64,000 nucleotides of DNA, from the NCBI GenBank assembly GCA_018266395.1, contig JAFEAM010000002.1:1-64000 (forward strand), in the 5' to 3' direction. Positions 42,398-51,032 of the stretch are shown here, piece by piece. The position numbers and the translations under genes are program-made. This stretch comes from Bacteroidota bacterium. Lineage in GTDB: Bacteria > Bacteroidota > Bacteroidia > Cytophagales > Cyclobacteriaceae. Under the pieces are notes generated by a model, which saw nothing but the letters and a program-made list of their open reading frames with translations, had not been told where the DNA came from and ran no database searches. Numbering within the stretch: the stretch's first letter is position 1; every line of letters starts with the position of its first letter.

Positions 42398-43486
42398 TCA
42401 CACCTTGAAGAATATTTTCTTCTGGTAGAGAAAGTAGCAGAGATACCACTCCAGCGCAAAAATTGAAAGTGAGCCAAGGATGTTGATCATCCATTCCGCA
42501 GCATGCGCCATTGTCAATAAACCTCCGGAGACAGCTGTTACGTAGCCATTGAACCAGCGGTGTCCGACAATTTCAAAGAAGAGATAGATAAAAATTGAGT
42601 TCAATCCCACCACGGTGAAGAAAGTGAGATTGAATACCTTCTTCCTGATGTCGATCCACCAATACGAAATAGCCAGCCCGGTAAAGCACCAGCCTGCTGA
42701 GGCGAGGACAAATGATGTCGTTGCAATCCGCTTGATGATGGGAGTCATGGTGTAATCCAGGATAAAACCGGCAGCGAGACAGACGGCTGCGCTGATCCAT
42801 AGCTTCTTCATTTTCTCGGAGGATGCAGCATCCGATAGCAGCCATTTTCCGGCCACGGCTCCAAGTATGGTGTGGACGGCAGTCGGGATGCAGTTGATGG
42901 CGACCCAGCCATCGGGATTGATCTTGTTCATCAGCAACAGATCCATGTAGTTGCCAAAATTGTGCTGATCGGTGAAGGGTTGATCGAATCCGCTGACGCC
43001 TGTAAACCGATACAAAATTTCCGTAATGACCAAAAGAACTGCACAGACCAATAACTGACGCGCCACCGTCCATCTGAAAATCAGAAATGCCACCAGAGAT
43101 GTGAATGAGAGTTGGGTAAGAACATCCCAGAGTTCGAAGGATAGTCCTTGTGGGCGAACGGCATAATCCAGTACGCCCCAGAAGAAGAGCCATCCGGATC
43201 TTTTGAGCGCTTTTCTGAGAGAGTCGCTCCAGCTTCTGCCTTCCAGTTCCTGACGATTCAGTGAAAACGCCATCGCTGTACCTGCCATGAACATAAAACC
43301 CGGCTGAATAAGATCCCAAAACCGCAAGCCGTGCCATGGATGATGCTCAAACTGGATGAAAAAGCTGTGAAGGAAATTTCCCTCCGACATCCCAATCAAA
43401 TATGAATAAAGGCCGGTACTTTCCATCATCAGAAGAACCATAATCAGACCGCGCAGGAAATCAAGGGAGAGCAGGCGGGAGGGCAT
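42398..43486 (-). CDS. DUF5009/HGSNAT-like membrane acyltransferase
   Basis: A 362-residue polytopic protein of about ten TM segments. It begins SRLLSLDFLRGLIMVLLMM, the S-x-D-x-x-R-G motif of DUF1624/DUF5009 heparan-alpha-glucosaminide N-acetyltransferase relatives, with HHPWHGLRFWDLIQPGFMFMAG following, which is conserved and includes the proposed active histidine. The family transfers acetyl groups across membranes to sugars. It converges with the SDR gene (adjacent stops). Confidence 0.85.
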   Translation of the reverse strand: MPSRLLSLDFLRGLIMVLLMMESTGLYSYLIGMSEGNFLHSFFIQFEHHPWHGLRFWDLIQPGFMFMAGTAMAFSLNRQELEGRSWSDSLRKALKRSGWLFFWGVLDYAVRPQGLSFELWDVLTQLSFTSLVAFLIFRWTVARQLLVCAVLLVITEILYRFTGVSGFDQPFTDQHNFGNYMDLLLMNKINPDGWVAINCIPTAVHTILGAVAGKWLLSDAASSEKMKKLWISAAVCLAAGFILDYTMTPIIKRIATTSFVLASAGWCFTGLAISYWWIDIRKKVFNLTFFTVVGLNSIFIYLFFEIVGHRWFNGYVTAVSGGLLTMAHAAEWMINILGSLSIFALEWYLCYFLYQKKIFFKV

Positions 43487-43613
43487 TGGATAAAGTTAGT
43501 TGAATTTATAAGAGTTTGACTGGGTCCGGCATCTCCTAATGCATAAGGGAAATGAAAATTTAAAGGAGAAAAGCGTGGAACCGTGGAGGCCGTATTGCTG
43601 TTTATCTTCGCGT

Positions 43614-43919
43614 ATGGCGAAAGCAAAATTCAACGAACTGATAGCATCCGACCGCCCGACATTAGTCGATTTTTCGGCTGAATGGTGCGGCCCTTGCAAG
43701 ATGATGGCCCCTGTTCTTTCTGAGCTCAAAGGCATGATGGGAGATCGGATCAGCGTTATCAAAATAGACGTCGATCGTAATCCGGAAATCGCATCCAACT
43801 ACCAGGTACGGAGTGTCCCTACCCTCATTCTTTTCAAAGGCGGAGCTTTGAAGTGGCAGCAAAGCGGAGTGGTGCCTGCAGCCCAGCTGAGAAAAGTGAT
43901 TGAACAAGTTGGCGTCTGA
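43614..43919 (+). CDS. trxA: Thioredoxin
   Basis: A 101-residue thioredoxin with the WCGPC active site (FSAEWCGPCKMMAP) and the cis-proline motif SVPTLILFKGG. Start at ATG 43614 gives the normal family length; an upstream in-frame ATG at 43539 would add an unusual 25-residue leader. Cytoplasmic disulfide reductant. Monocistronic, convergent with the SDR gene at 43933. Confidence 0.93.
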   Translation: MAKAKFNELIASDRPTLVDFSAEWCGPCKMMAPVLSELKGMMGDRISVIKIDVDRNPEIASNYQVRSVPTLILFKGGALKWQQSGVVPAAQLRKVIEQVGV

Positions 43920-43932
43920 ACTTCCGGCCTCT

Positions 43933-44694
43933 TTAGTATGGTGAAGGGCTGACGCTCGTCCAGCCGCCATCCACCACCAACGTCTGCCCCGTAATATGTG
44001 CGGCCTCTGGCGATACGAGAAATAATGCCGCGTTGGCTACATCAACTGTGGTGGCCGGCCTTCCCATGGGAGTAATCTCTGACCACGTCTTGTCATAATC
44101 GGGATCGCGGGATGTTCGTTCGGTCAGCGTGGCACCTGGCGCAATTGCATTGACGGTAATTTTATAAGGAGAGAGTTCAATCACCAGCGTTTTGGCGAGC
44201 ATTTCAAGCGCGGCCTTGCTCATACCATAGGCCGTAAGATTCTTATGCGCCTGATGTCCAGTGACGGAAGACATGAAAAGAATGCTGCCGCTGGTGGCCT
44301 GCTCCTTCATTTGTGCTGCTGCCGCCTGTGCCAGGAAGAAACTTCCGCGGAGGTTGACGCGCATGACCTGATCAAAGTCTTCAGGACGATAGGAAAAGAA
44401 ATCTCCGTAGAGTGTTATGCCGGCATTTGCAATGGCAATATCAACATGTCCAAATTGCCTGACCGCTTCTGCAACCATGGCAGAGGTTTGAGCTGGATCG
44501 GAGCAGTCTGCAATGAAGGGACTGCACACCCCCTTCTCTTTTCTGATCGATGATACTGCTTCTTCGGCAAGTGAACTTTCAATATCGTTCAGAAGCACGT
44601 GGGCTCCGCCAGCTGCCAGCTTGCGGCTGATTTCGAGTCCAATTCCCTGTCCTGCCCCGGTGACAATGGCTACTTTGTTTTGAAACGCTTTCAT
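43933..44694 (-). CDS. Short-chain dehydrogenase (sugar-type, FabG-like)
   Basis: A 253-residue SDR. VTGAGQGIGLEIS is the cofactor loop, IANAGITLYG the NAG motif, MSSVTGHQAHKNLTAYGMSK the catalytic Ser/Tyr/Lys, and the C-terminus ITGQTLVVDGGW the usual substrate-loop end. It is 8 bp downstream of the dehydratase gene, which points to a sugar dehydrogenase plus sugar-acid dehydratase pair, as in oxidative pentose or hexose catabolism. The substrate is inferred only by context. Confidence 0.9.
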   Translation of the reverse strand: MKAFQNKVAIVTGAGQGIGLEISRKLAAGGAHVLLNDIESSLAEEAVSSIRKEKGVCSPFIADCSDPAQTSAMVAEAVRQFGHVDIAIANAGITLYGDFFSYRPEDFDQVMRVNLRGSFFLAQAAAAQMKEQATSGSILFMSSVTGHQAHKNLTAYGMSKAALEMLAKTLVIELSPYKITVNAIAPGATLTERTSRDPDYDKTWSEITPMGRPATTVDVANAALFLVSPEAAHITGQTLVVDGGWTSVSPSPY

Positions 44695-44702
44695 ATGAAA
44701 TC

Positions 44703-46415
44703 CTAGTGCGAGTCTCGTGAAACTTCATCCCCTGAACTTCCGTGCAGAAAATCCAGATCAACACCCAGATGCGCCTGTTGAACGTGCCTTTGATAAAGCC
44801 TCACATAGCCTCGGTCATATTCCTTATGAATAGGTTTCCAATTGCCACGGCGTTTGGCCAGTTCTTCGTCAGAAACATGGAGCGTCAGCGTCCTGTTAGG
44901 TACGTCCAGTGAAATTTCGTCGCCGGTTTTCACCACGGCAAAGTTTCCGCCCCTGGCGGCCTCAGGTGATGCATGCAGGATTACAGTACCGAAGCCAGTG
45001 CCGCTCATCCTGCCGTCTGAGATCCGCACCATGTCTTCAACCCCTTTAGCAAGGAGTTTCCTCGGGAGGCCCATGTTGCCCACTTCAGGCATGCCCGGAT
45101 AGCCGATCGGCCCCACATTCTTCAGAACGAGGATGCTGGTTTCATCCACCTCAAGATTCGGCAGATCAATGCGATTTTTATAATCATCAATGTCTTCAAA
45201 CACTACTGCCTTTCCACGGTGGGTCATCAGGTGCTTGCTGGCTGCAGTGGGCTTGATGACAGCACCATTCTCACAGAGGTTTCCCCTGAGAATGGCAACA
45301 CCTGACAAGGCATTGAACGGATCTTTTGCTGTTGCGATGATATCGCGGTTGTAACATTCAGCCGACTGGTAGTTTTCTCTTAATGATTTCCCATTGGCCG
45401 TGATCACATCGTGGCGCAAATGCAAATCCAACTCCTTCATGACGGCTGGTAGTCCGCCCGCGTAATAGAGATCCTCCATGAAGTATTTGCCCGAAGGCTG
45501 GAGATTGGCTACCAGCGGAACCGCACGGGAGTAACGGTCAAAATCCTCAAGTTCCAACTTAACCCCAATCCTTCCTGCGATCGCAAGAAGGTGAATAATA
45601 AAATTCGTAGAGCCACCTATCGCAGCATTGACGATGATTGAGTTTTCGAATGCGTGGCGCGTCAGAATATCGGACATGCGCAGATTTTCCTTTACCATCT
45701 CAACGATTCTGATGCCGGATAGCTGTGCCAGTACCTTCCGCCGGGAGTCTGCTGCAGGTATGGCGGCATTCCCGGGAAGGGACAGGCCCAGCGACTCTAC
45801 CATGCAAGCCATGGTGGAGGCTGTACCCATTACGGCGCAATGCCCGCGACTGCGACACATGCAGGCTTCTGCGACAGACAGATCTTCTTCTGTCATTTCT
45901 CCGGATCGTATCGCATTGTCAAAACGCCATAGGTCACTGGTGCCGATGTCTTTGCCCTGGTATTTGCCGGTGAGCATCGGACCTCCGGACACGACAATGG
46001 AGGGGAGGTTTACACTGGCTGCCCCCATGATGAGAGACGGAGTGGTCTTGTCGCAACCGCACAAAAGCACAACTCCATCGAGCGGGTTCGCCCGTATGGA
46101 CTCTTCCACATCCATGCTTGCAAGATTGCGGTAAAGCATGGTGGTGGGCTTCATAAGGGTTTCACCCAGAGATATCACAGGGAATTCCACCGGAAATCCA
46201 CCGGCTTCACGGACACCTATCTTTACCGATTCTGCCAGTTCCCTGAAATGCGCATTACACGGGGTAAGCTCAGACCAGGTATTGCAAATTCCGATTACCG
46301 GTTTGCCCCGGAATTCATAGTCGGGAATGCCCTGGTTCTTCATCCACGCCCTGTAGATGAAGCCATCCTTGCCTGTTTTTCCAAACCACTCTTGACTGCG
46401 AAGTTTCTTGCCCAT
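44703..46415 (-). CDS. IlvD/Edd-family sugar-acid dehydratase
   Basis: A 570-residue dehydratase. Cluster-binding cysteines are visible in CNTWSELTPCN, LCGCDKTTP and the MCRSRGHCAVMGTAST segment; DGRMSGTGFGT near the C-terminus is the catalytic signature. Subfamily features (GKPVIGICNTWSELTPCNAH) resemble L-arabinonate/D-xylonate dehydratases more than valine-pathway IlvD. It is co-directional with a downstream SDR; no isoleucine/valine genes are near. A TATCTTTA element (46478-46471, minus) may be its -7 box. Likely role: dehydration of an aldonate to 2-keto-3-deoxy acid. Confidence 0.88.
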   Translation of the reverse strand: MGKKLRSQEWFGKTGKDGFIYRAWMKNQGIPDYEFRGKPVIGICNTWSELTPCNAHFRELAESVKIGVREAGGFPVEFPVISLGETLMKPTTMLYRNLASMDVEESIRANPLDGVVLLCGCDKTTPSLIMGAASVNLPSIVVSGGPMLTGKYQGKDIGTSDLWRFDNAIRSGEMTEEDLSVAEACMCRSRGHCAVMGTASTMACMVESLGLSLPGNAAIPAADSRRKVLAQLSGIRIVEMVKENLRMSDILTRHAFENSIIVNAAIGGSTNFIIHLLAIAGRIGVKLELEDFDRYSRAVPLVANLQPSGKYFMEDLYYAGGLPAVMKELDLHLRHDVITANGKSLRENYQSAECYNRDIIATAKDPFNALSGVAILRGNLCENGAVIKPTAASKHLMTHRGKAVVFEDIDDYKNRIDLPNLEVDETSILVLKNVGPIGYPGMPEVGNMGLPRKLLAKGVEDMVRISDGRMSGTGFGTVILHASPEAARGGNFAVVKTGDEISLDVPNRTLTLHVSDEELAKRRGNWKPIHKEYDRGYVRLYQRHVQQAHLGVDLDFLHGSSGDEVSRDSH

Positions 46416-46513
46416 AGTTGTTTAACGTACTTCAATGTTCCACTCAGATGCCACCTGATTTCTTGCATGTTAAAGATACGGCTTTGATGCAGGTTCAGGG
46501 TTTCTTTTTACAT

Positions 46514-46569
46514 GATGATAATCATCAAAAACACATTCATTGTAGATACAATAATCATCGCTACATTTG
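46514..46569 (+). promoter_or_regulatory. Promoter with overlapping operators for the MarR gene
   Basis: TTG (46540-46542) and TACATTTG (46562-46569) are 19 bp apart, a consensus Bacteroidota promoter. A perfect inverted repeat TTGTAGATACAA (46540-46551) covers the -33 element, and GATGATAATCATC (46514-46526), an odd palindrome, lies upstream. The same TTGTA-N2-TACAA element occurs at the same place in the pirin promoter (50190-50201). Confidence 0.75.
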
Positions 46570-46574
46570 CTGGC

Positions 46575-47033
46575 ATGTCGATTGAGTCAGATATCCTGCA
46601 GGAAAAATTTGATAGCGAGCATCAGAAGGCGGCCATCAACGTGCTCTATACCAGCGGATGGCTTTACAATCTGAATGCCGTGCGTCTGAAGAAGTTCGGG
46701 ATCACACCTGAGCAATTTAATGTGCTGCGTATTCTGCGCGGATCCCATCCAAAGACCATGATGCTGGCTGATATCACTTGTCGCATGCTGGACAAAAGCA
46801 GCAACGCGACGCGGCTGGTAGAGAAACTTCGTCAGAAAAATCTGGTACGAAGAGAGATCTGCGCCAACAACCGCAGGCAGGTAGACATTGCCATTACGCA
46901 GCAGGGGTTGACGCTGCTGCAGAAAATCGATGATGATGCCAACGAGTGGGTCGCTGCCCTGAAATCCATCTCCAGGACGGAAGCCAAAGAGCTTAACCGC
47001 ATTCTCGATAAACTAAGAAGTCAGTCAGCCTAG
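46575..47033 (+). CDS. MarR-family transcriptional regulator
   Basis: A 152-residue winged-helix protein starting at ATG 46575; the upstream in-frame ATG at 46512 lies in the promoter and is rejected. LKKFGITPEQFNVLRILRG is the MarR dimer/HTH core, MLDKSSNATRLVEKLRQKNLV the recognition helix, and RREICANNRRQVDIAITQQG the wing with the R-x-N-R-R motif. One Cys sits in the wing (ICANNRR) and one in the recognition region (TCRML), so redox or electrophile sensing is possible. It probably autoregulates through TTGTAGATACAA and may control the pirin cluster at 50259. Confidence 0.9.
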   Translation: MSIESDILQEKFDSEHQKAAINVLYTSGWLYNLNAVRLKKFGITPEQFNVLRILRGSHPKTMMLADITCRMLDKSSNATRLVEKLRQKNLVRREICANNRRQVDIAITQQGLTLLQKIDDDANEWVAALKSISRTEAKELNRILDKLRSQSA

Positions 47034-47989
47034 GCCAGCAGGGGTTTCAGGTAAGAAGCAGAATTCTTCAATGTGCGCTGTGGATCCGGTGCCAGGTCTC
47101 TCTCCACATAGAAGTACTCGACTCCCGATTGAGCGGCCGCTTTAATAATGGACGGCATGTCAAATACTCCTTCTCCCGGATCGCTCATCTTGGGAAAAAG
47201 GGTCATCCACTGATCTGGCGTCCCGCCGTCACCGGCAAAACGAATGGGTTCGGCAGCATTCTTTACATGCATGAGTTTGAATCTGCCGGGATATTTCTTC
47301 AGGTATTCTTCCGGTTTGGCACCGCCGGCAGTAAGCCAGAAAATATCCATTTCAAAAGCGACATGTTTCGGATGGGTTCTCGAAATCAGGACATCAAATG
47401 GAATTTCATTTGATTTGGGCGCGTGTTCATAGCCATGGTTGTGATACGTAAACACCATCTTGTAGGCAGACATTTTCTCTCCAAGTGAATTGAACTCGTC
47501 GGCCAGCTTTTTGTAATCGTCGAGGGTTTTTCGCTCTTCTAGATTGTTGAGTGCGGGCAATGCCACATAGGTGGTTCCCAGGATGCTTAACTGATCCAAC
47601 GAGAGGCTCATCTGTGTTCTCAGAGTTTCCAGATCCATGTGAACGGAAGTGGCCCTAAGCCCGGAGTCGTCCAGCATTTTCTTTACTTCTTTGGGAGAAT
47701 AGCCGTAAAAAGCATTTCGTTTAAAGCCGAGTTGGGCTGCTATTGGTTTCCAGCGCTCAATAACGGATGGTGCACTGAATTCGTAGGGTCCAAAGAATTC
47801 CACTTCCTGATACCCGAGTTGTCCAAGAAGTTTCAGGGTCCCGGGAAGGTCGTCATCTATCATTTTCTCTATGCTGAAGAGGCCAACACCCAGCTTTCTT
47901 TTAGGTTTGGGTGTAGTATTGGCGAGAGCGCCCAATGTGCCGGCCACTCCAGCCGTCGCCACGGCAATAAAATCACGTCGGGTAATCAT
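47030..47989 (-). CDS. Tat-exported xylose-isomerase-like TIM barrel protein
   Basis: A 319-residue sugar phosphate isomerase/epimerase-family protein with a twin-arginine signal (ITRRDFIAVATAGVAGTLGA). YHNHGYEH and EMDIFWLTAGG are the metal-binding barrel motifs, and FKLMHVKNAA corresponds to MHVKD of its paralogue at 39669. It ends 4 bp inside the convergent MarR gene. Role likely periplasmic sugar or cyclitol isomerisation or hydrolysis; substrate unknown. Confidence 0.87.
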   Translation of the reverse strand: MITRRDFIAVATAGVAGTLGALANTTPKPKRKLGVGLFSIEKMIDDDLPGTLKLLGQLGYQEVEFFGPYEFSAPSVIERWKPIAAQLGFKRNAFYGYSPKEVKKMLDDSGLRATSVHMDLETLRTQMSLSLDQLSILGTTYVALPALNNLEERKTLDDYKKLADEFNSLGEKMSAYKMVFTYHNHGYEHAPKSNEIPFDVLISRTHPKHVAFEMDIFWLTAGGAKPEEYLKKYPGRFKLMHVKNAAEPIRFAGDGGTPDQWMTLFPKMSDPGEGVFDMPSIIKAAAQSGVEYFYVERDLAPDPQRTLKNSASYLKPLLA

Positions 47990-48051
47990 GGAGGAAAGTT
48001 AATTGATTTAGGATTCAGAAGTGGTACACAACGCCGCGACCGGTCAATGCC

Positions 48052-48558
48052 CTATTTTCTCGCCTTGTTTTCACGGAGCATTTCTGCAAATCCCTGTTTT
48101 TTGGCAAAACCGTTGAGCGCCATGGCGATACGACGGGCCTTGGTTGGGGATGTCTTCGCGCTTTCGATCCAATTGCTATAGTACTTCTGATGCGAGCCGG
48201 GAAGAGACTTGAAGAATCGGAGTGACTCCGGCTCTTCTTTCAGACAGGCCATCAGATCCGGAGACAACACGAATTTGCTTTCATCTGCCTGCAGTGTGAC
48301 ATGGATCATATCGCCCGCCTGCTTCCCGATAGACTTTCTCAAAGTTCCTTTCAGCGGAAAAATAAAGTTTCCCTCACCCATCGGAAGCAGCGATGCTTTG
48401 CTGATGGCATAACCATCAATTGTGCCCTTCACCCTGAAGGAAACCTTTGTATTCGGCTTCAATTTCTGTGCTTGCTTCTTTGAAATCTCGATATAGGACC
48501 ATCCCGTCTTCTCGCCTTGCTTGCCGAACTTCAGGATGCGGGTTGAAAAGGAGATCAT
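48052..48558 (-). CDS. DUF1905 + YdeI/OmpD-associated domain protein
   Basis: A 168-residue two-domain protein. The N-terminal half (GWSYIEIS, VSFRVKGTIDGYAISKASLLPMG) is DUF1905. The C-terminal half contains the YdeI/OmdA-type segment LPGSHQKYYSNWIESAKTSPTKARRIA. The ATG at 48558 was chosen because the DUF1905 domain starts there; an upstream in-frame opening to 48675 also reads ATG and cannot be fully excluded. Function unknown; relatives have been linked to bacteriocin or stress tolerance. Divergent from the next gene. Confidence 0.85.
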   Translation of the reverse strand: MISFSTRILKFGKQGEKTGWSYIEISKKQAQKLKPNTKVSFRVKGTIDGYAISKASLLPMGEGNFIFPLKGTLRKSIGKQAGDMIHVTLQADESKFVLSPDLMACLKEEPESLRFFKSLPGSHQKYYSNWIESAKTSPTKARRIAMALNGFAKKQGFAEMLRENKARK

Positions 48559-48720
48559 ACCCAAATATAGTTGTTCCGGCTTCCGCGGATAGCCGGCAAT
48601 GTGGAGAACCAGGGAAGATTGAAGAATTCTGTTGTTCATGCATTTCCTGCCAAAGATCAGTTTACCATCAGGCATGTTATTCGTTGTGAAAGGTTATTGC
48701 GTAGTAAATTAAGTGCCGGT

Positions 48721-49386
48721 ATGGAGGACAATCCCCGAATAGCGCATTTGCAGGATTTGTGGAAGGCTGACCGGGCAACCAAACTCGTGAACATGGTCAC
48801 CCTGTACAGGATTGTCACGTTTCCTGTCCTGCTGCTTCTCATCTTTCTGGACCGGTTTGATATTTTTCAATGGATGCTGGTTGCCAGCTTCCTTACCGAT
48901 GCAGCGGATGGTCATCTGGCCAGAAGATATAAAGTGTCCAGTGTACTGGGATCACGCCTGGATTCGCTCGGAGACGACCTCACGCTGTTGGCAGCCATTT
49001 TAGGGTTGGCCGTATATCAGCCAGGATTTCTCCGCGAGCAATGGTGGACCATTCTCGTGCTGCTGATTCTTTTCTTTATTCAGATCGGAATTTCCATTGC
49101 GAAGTACGGGAAGATGACAAGCTTCCATACCTACTTCGCGAAATTGGCGACAGTGTTTCAGGGATTCTTCTTGTGCTCTATTTTCCTCTTTGGAGGCCCG
49201 GCGATGTGGCTTTACTACTTAACGGTCATTGTCACAGCGATCGAACTGGCAGAGGAGATTATTATGGTGATCCTGTTAAGAGCCTGGAAGACAAATGTTC
49301 ATGGACTTTATTGGCTGGTGAAGGAGAAGATGCATCACTACTCCAGGCATGAAGTCAGGCCGGGTAATCAGTCTGAGCATCAATGA
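48721..49386 (+). CDS. CDP-alcohol phosphatidyltransferase family protein
   Basis: A 221-residue membrane enzyme with several TM helices and the full signature D-x2-D-G-x2-A-R...G-x3-D-x3-D (DAADGHLARR, then GSRLDSLGDD, about residues 60-86). It joins a phosphatidyl group to an alcohol in phospholipid or related synthesis; the substrate alcohol is not predictable. The start at 48721 fits the family; an upstream opening overlaps the divergent gene. Confidence 0.9.
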   Translation: MEDNPRIAHLQDLWKADRATKLVNMVTLYRIVTFPVLLLLIFLDRFDIFQWMLVASFLTDAADGHLARRYKVSSVLGSRLDSLGDDLTLLAAILGLAVYQPGFLREQWWTILVLLILFFIQIGISIAKYGKMTSFHTYFAKLATVFQGFFLCSIFLFGGPAMWLYYLTVIVTAIELAEEIIMVILLRAWKTNVHGLYWLVKEKMHHYSRHEVRPGNQSEHQ

Positions 49387-49516
49387 GGGGGTAATTCAAT
49401 CTGATGCTGGTGAAAATTGCATTTGAAATAATTGTTTCAGGGTTAGCAGAACACATGATCTTGCGGCAAAATCTCCGGGAATTTGTAACATTTTGATCCC
49501 CGGGTCATCTTCAGTC

Positions 49517-50149
49517 ATGGATGTTCAGAATCTGTACAAAAGCGTTCGAAAAAGACGATGGTTGTCCTTCGCTGTAATCTGGAGCCGGTATCTCATCGGT
49601 TTTGCCTTTATCCCATCCGGCATGACCAAATTGCTGGGGAACCGGTTCACTTCTCTTCCGGTAAGTGATCCTGTCGGCTACTTTTTTGAGGCGATGTACC
49701 GTACAGGATGGTACTGGAACTTCCTGGGCGGGGCACAACTAACGGCCGCCCTGTTGTTGATGACGCAGCGTTTTGCATCGGCGGGCAACCTTATTTTTTT
49801 CCCACTCTCGCTGAACATTTTTTTGATCACCTGGTCGGTGGGTTTCAAGGGTACGGTCTATATCACCGGTCTGATGCTGATGGCTTCCCTGGGACTTCTT
49901 TTGTGGGACTATCCCAAATGGAGAAGTATGCTGGCAACGGACAACTCAATCTCCACTTGGGATATGGAAAATTGGCCCACCTACAACCGTCACTGGATAA
50001 TCACGGGCATGATATTGTTTGTGGAAGGAGTTGGGATGGCGCTGACAGGTCATTATGCGCCGGGCAGGATCGTTTCCCTGCTCTTCCTGGCCCTCATGGC
50101 GCTTACTTTCTTAGTATCCGTAATCCTGTTCAGGTTCCGGAAGGCCTGA
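49517..50149 (+). CDS. DoxX-like membrane protein
   Basis: A 210-residue protein with five or more TM helices. The N-terminal helix SRYLIGFAFIPSGMTKLLGNRF and the following WNFLGGAQLTAALLLM resemble DoxX/SURF4-type proteins (R-x-x-x-G-x-x-F...G-x-x-K-L...G-x-x-x-L). ATG at 49517 is the better start. Function unknown. It lies upstream of the pirin promoter and is not in that operon. Confidence 0.7.
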   Translation: MDVQNLYKSVRKRRWLSFAVIWSRYLIGFAFIPSGMTKLLGNRFTSLPVSDPVGYFFEAMYRTGWYWNFLGGAQLTAALLLMTQRFASAGNLIFFPLSLNIFLITWSVGFKGTVYITGLMLMASLGLLLWDYPKWRSMLATDNSISTWDMENWPTYNRHWIITGMILFVEGVGMALTGHYAPGRIVSLLFLALMALTFLVSVILFRFRKA

Positions 50150-50189
50150 AGCGAAGGCAGAAGGCTGCGGATATCAGCAGTAACAATAG

Positions 50190-50238
50190 TTGTAAATACA
50201 ACAATTGTATGTATCTTTGTTAACGGTTTAACCGTTAA
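50190..50238 (+). promoter_or_regulatory. Promoter/operators of the pirin-nitroreductase cluster
   Basis: TTG (50190-50192) and TATCTTTG (50212-50219) are 19 bp apart. TTGTAAATACAA (50190-50201) is an inverted repeat over the -33 box, nearly identical to the one at the MarR gene. Just after the -7 box, TTAACGGTTTAACCGTTAA (50220-50238) is a perfect 19-bp palindrome around a central T, overlapping the expected transcription start; a second regulator may bind it. Confidence 0.75.
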
Positions 50239-50258
50239 ACAACCGGGGAGGAAAAACG

Positions 50259-50972
50259 ATGAAAACGATCTATCACGCTGCATCCAGCAGGGGACATGCC
50301 AATCACGGCTGGTTGGATTCCCATCATACTTTCAGTTTTGCAGGCTATTATGACCCCGCCAGGGTGCATTTTGGGTTACTGCGTGTTCTAAACGATGACA
50401 TGGTTAAAGGAGGCATGGGCTTTGGCCAGCATCCGCACGACAATATGGAAATTGTTTCCATACCGCTGAGCGGCGCCTTGGAGCACAGGGATAATACAGG
50501 AGGGCATGGAATAATTCGTTCAGGAGAAGTCCAGATCATGAGTGCCGGTTCCGGCATTGTTCACAGTGAGAAAAATGCGTCTGCAACAGAGCCGGTCAAC
50601 TTCCTTCAGATTTGGGTCTTTCCAAAAGAAAAGAATATTGAGCCGCGGTACGATCAAAAGCTGTTTAAACAAGAGGACAGGATAAACCAGCTTCAAACAG
50701 TCGTGTCGCCTGAGAAAAGCAGCAATACGTTGTGGATCAATCAGAATGCCTGGTTCAGTCTGAGTCATTTGGGCAAGGGCACCGGCATCGATTACAAATT
50801 GCACGATCCTTCAAATGGTGTATATGTTTTTGTCATAGACGGTGAGGTCAGTGCCGGAGGGCAAGAAATGAAGAAGCGGGATGGAACGGGAATCTGGGAA
50901 ACTGATGCAGTAAGGATTGAGTCGCACGAAGAAGCCGAAATCCTGCTTATGGAGGTACCTATGCATGGATAA
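50259..50972 (+). CDS. Pirin-family bicupin (YhhW-like)
   Basis: A 237-residue pirin. HGWLDSHHTFSFAGYYDP is the YhhW-type N-terminal signature with the first metal-ligand histidines; FGQHPHDNMEIVSIPLSG and HRDNTGGHG complete the first cupin, including the conserved E. Family members such as YhhW and pirins are metal-binding and some have quercetin 2,3-dioxygenase activity. First gene of a cluster with a second pirin, a nitroreductase and a small ferredoxin, under a MarR-type operator; a quinone or flavonoid detoxification role is plausible. Confidence 0.92.
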   Translation: MKTIYHAASSRGHANHGWLDSHHTFSFAGYYDPARVHFGLLRVLNDDMVKGGMGFGQHPHDNMEIVSIPLSGALEHRDNTGGHGIIRSGEVQIMSAGSGIVHSEKNASATEPVNFLQIWVFPKEKNIEPRYDQKLFKQEDRINQLQTVVSPEKSSNTLWINQNAWFSLSHLGKGTGIDYKLHDPSNGVYVFVIDGEVSAGGQEMKKRDGTGIWETDAVRIESHEEAEILLMEVPMHG

Positions 50973-51032
50973 CAAGACTAAGAACCGAACCGTAGAGCGT
51001 TTGCTATACGCCCAGCTGGTAGATTGGGAGGG

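Noticed and set aside
42573-43337. 254-codon minus-strand frame
   Set aside because: It lies inside the DUF5009-like gene in another frame, with composition that reads as a frame shadow.
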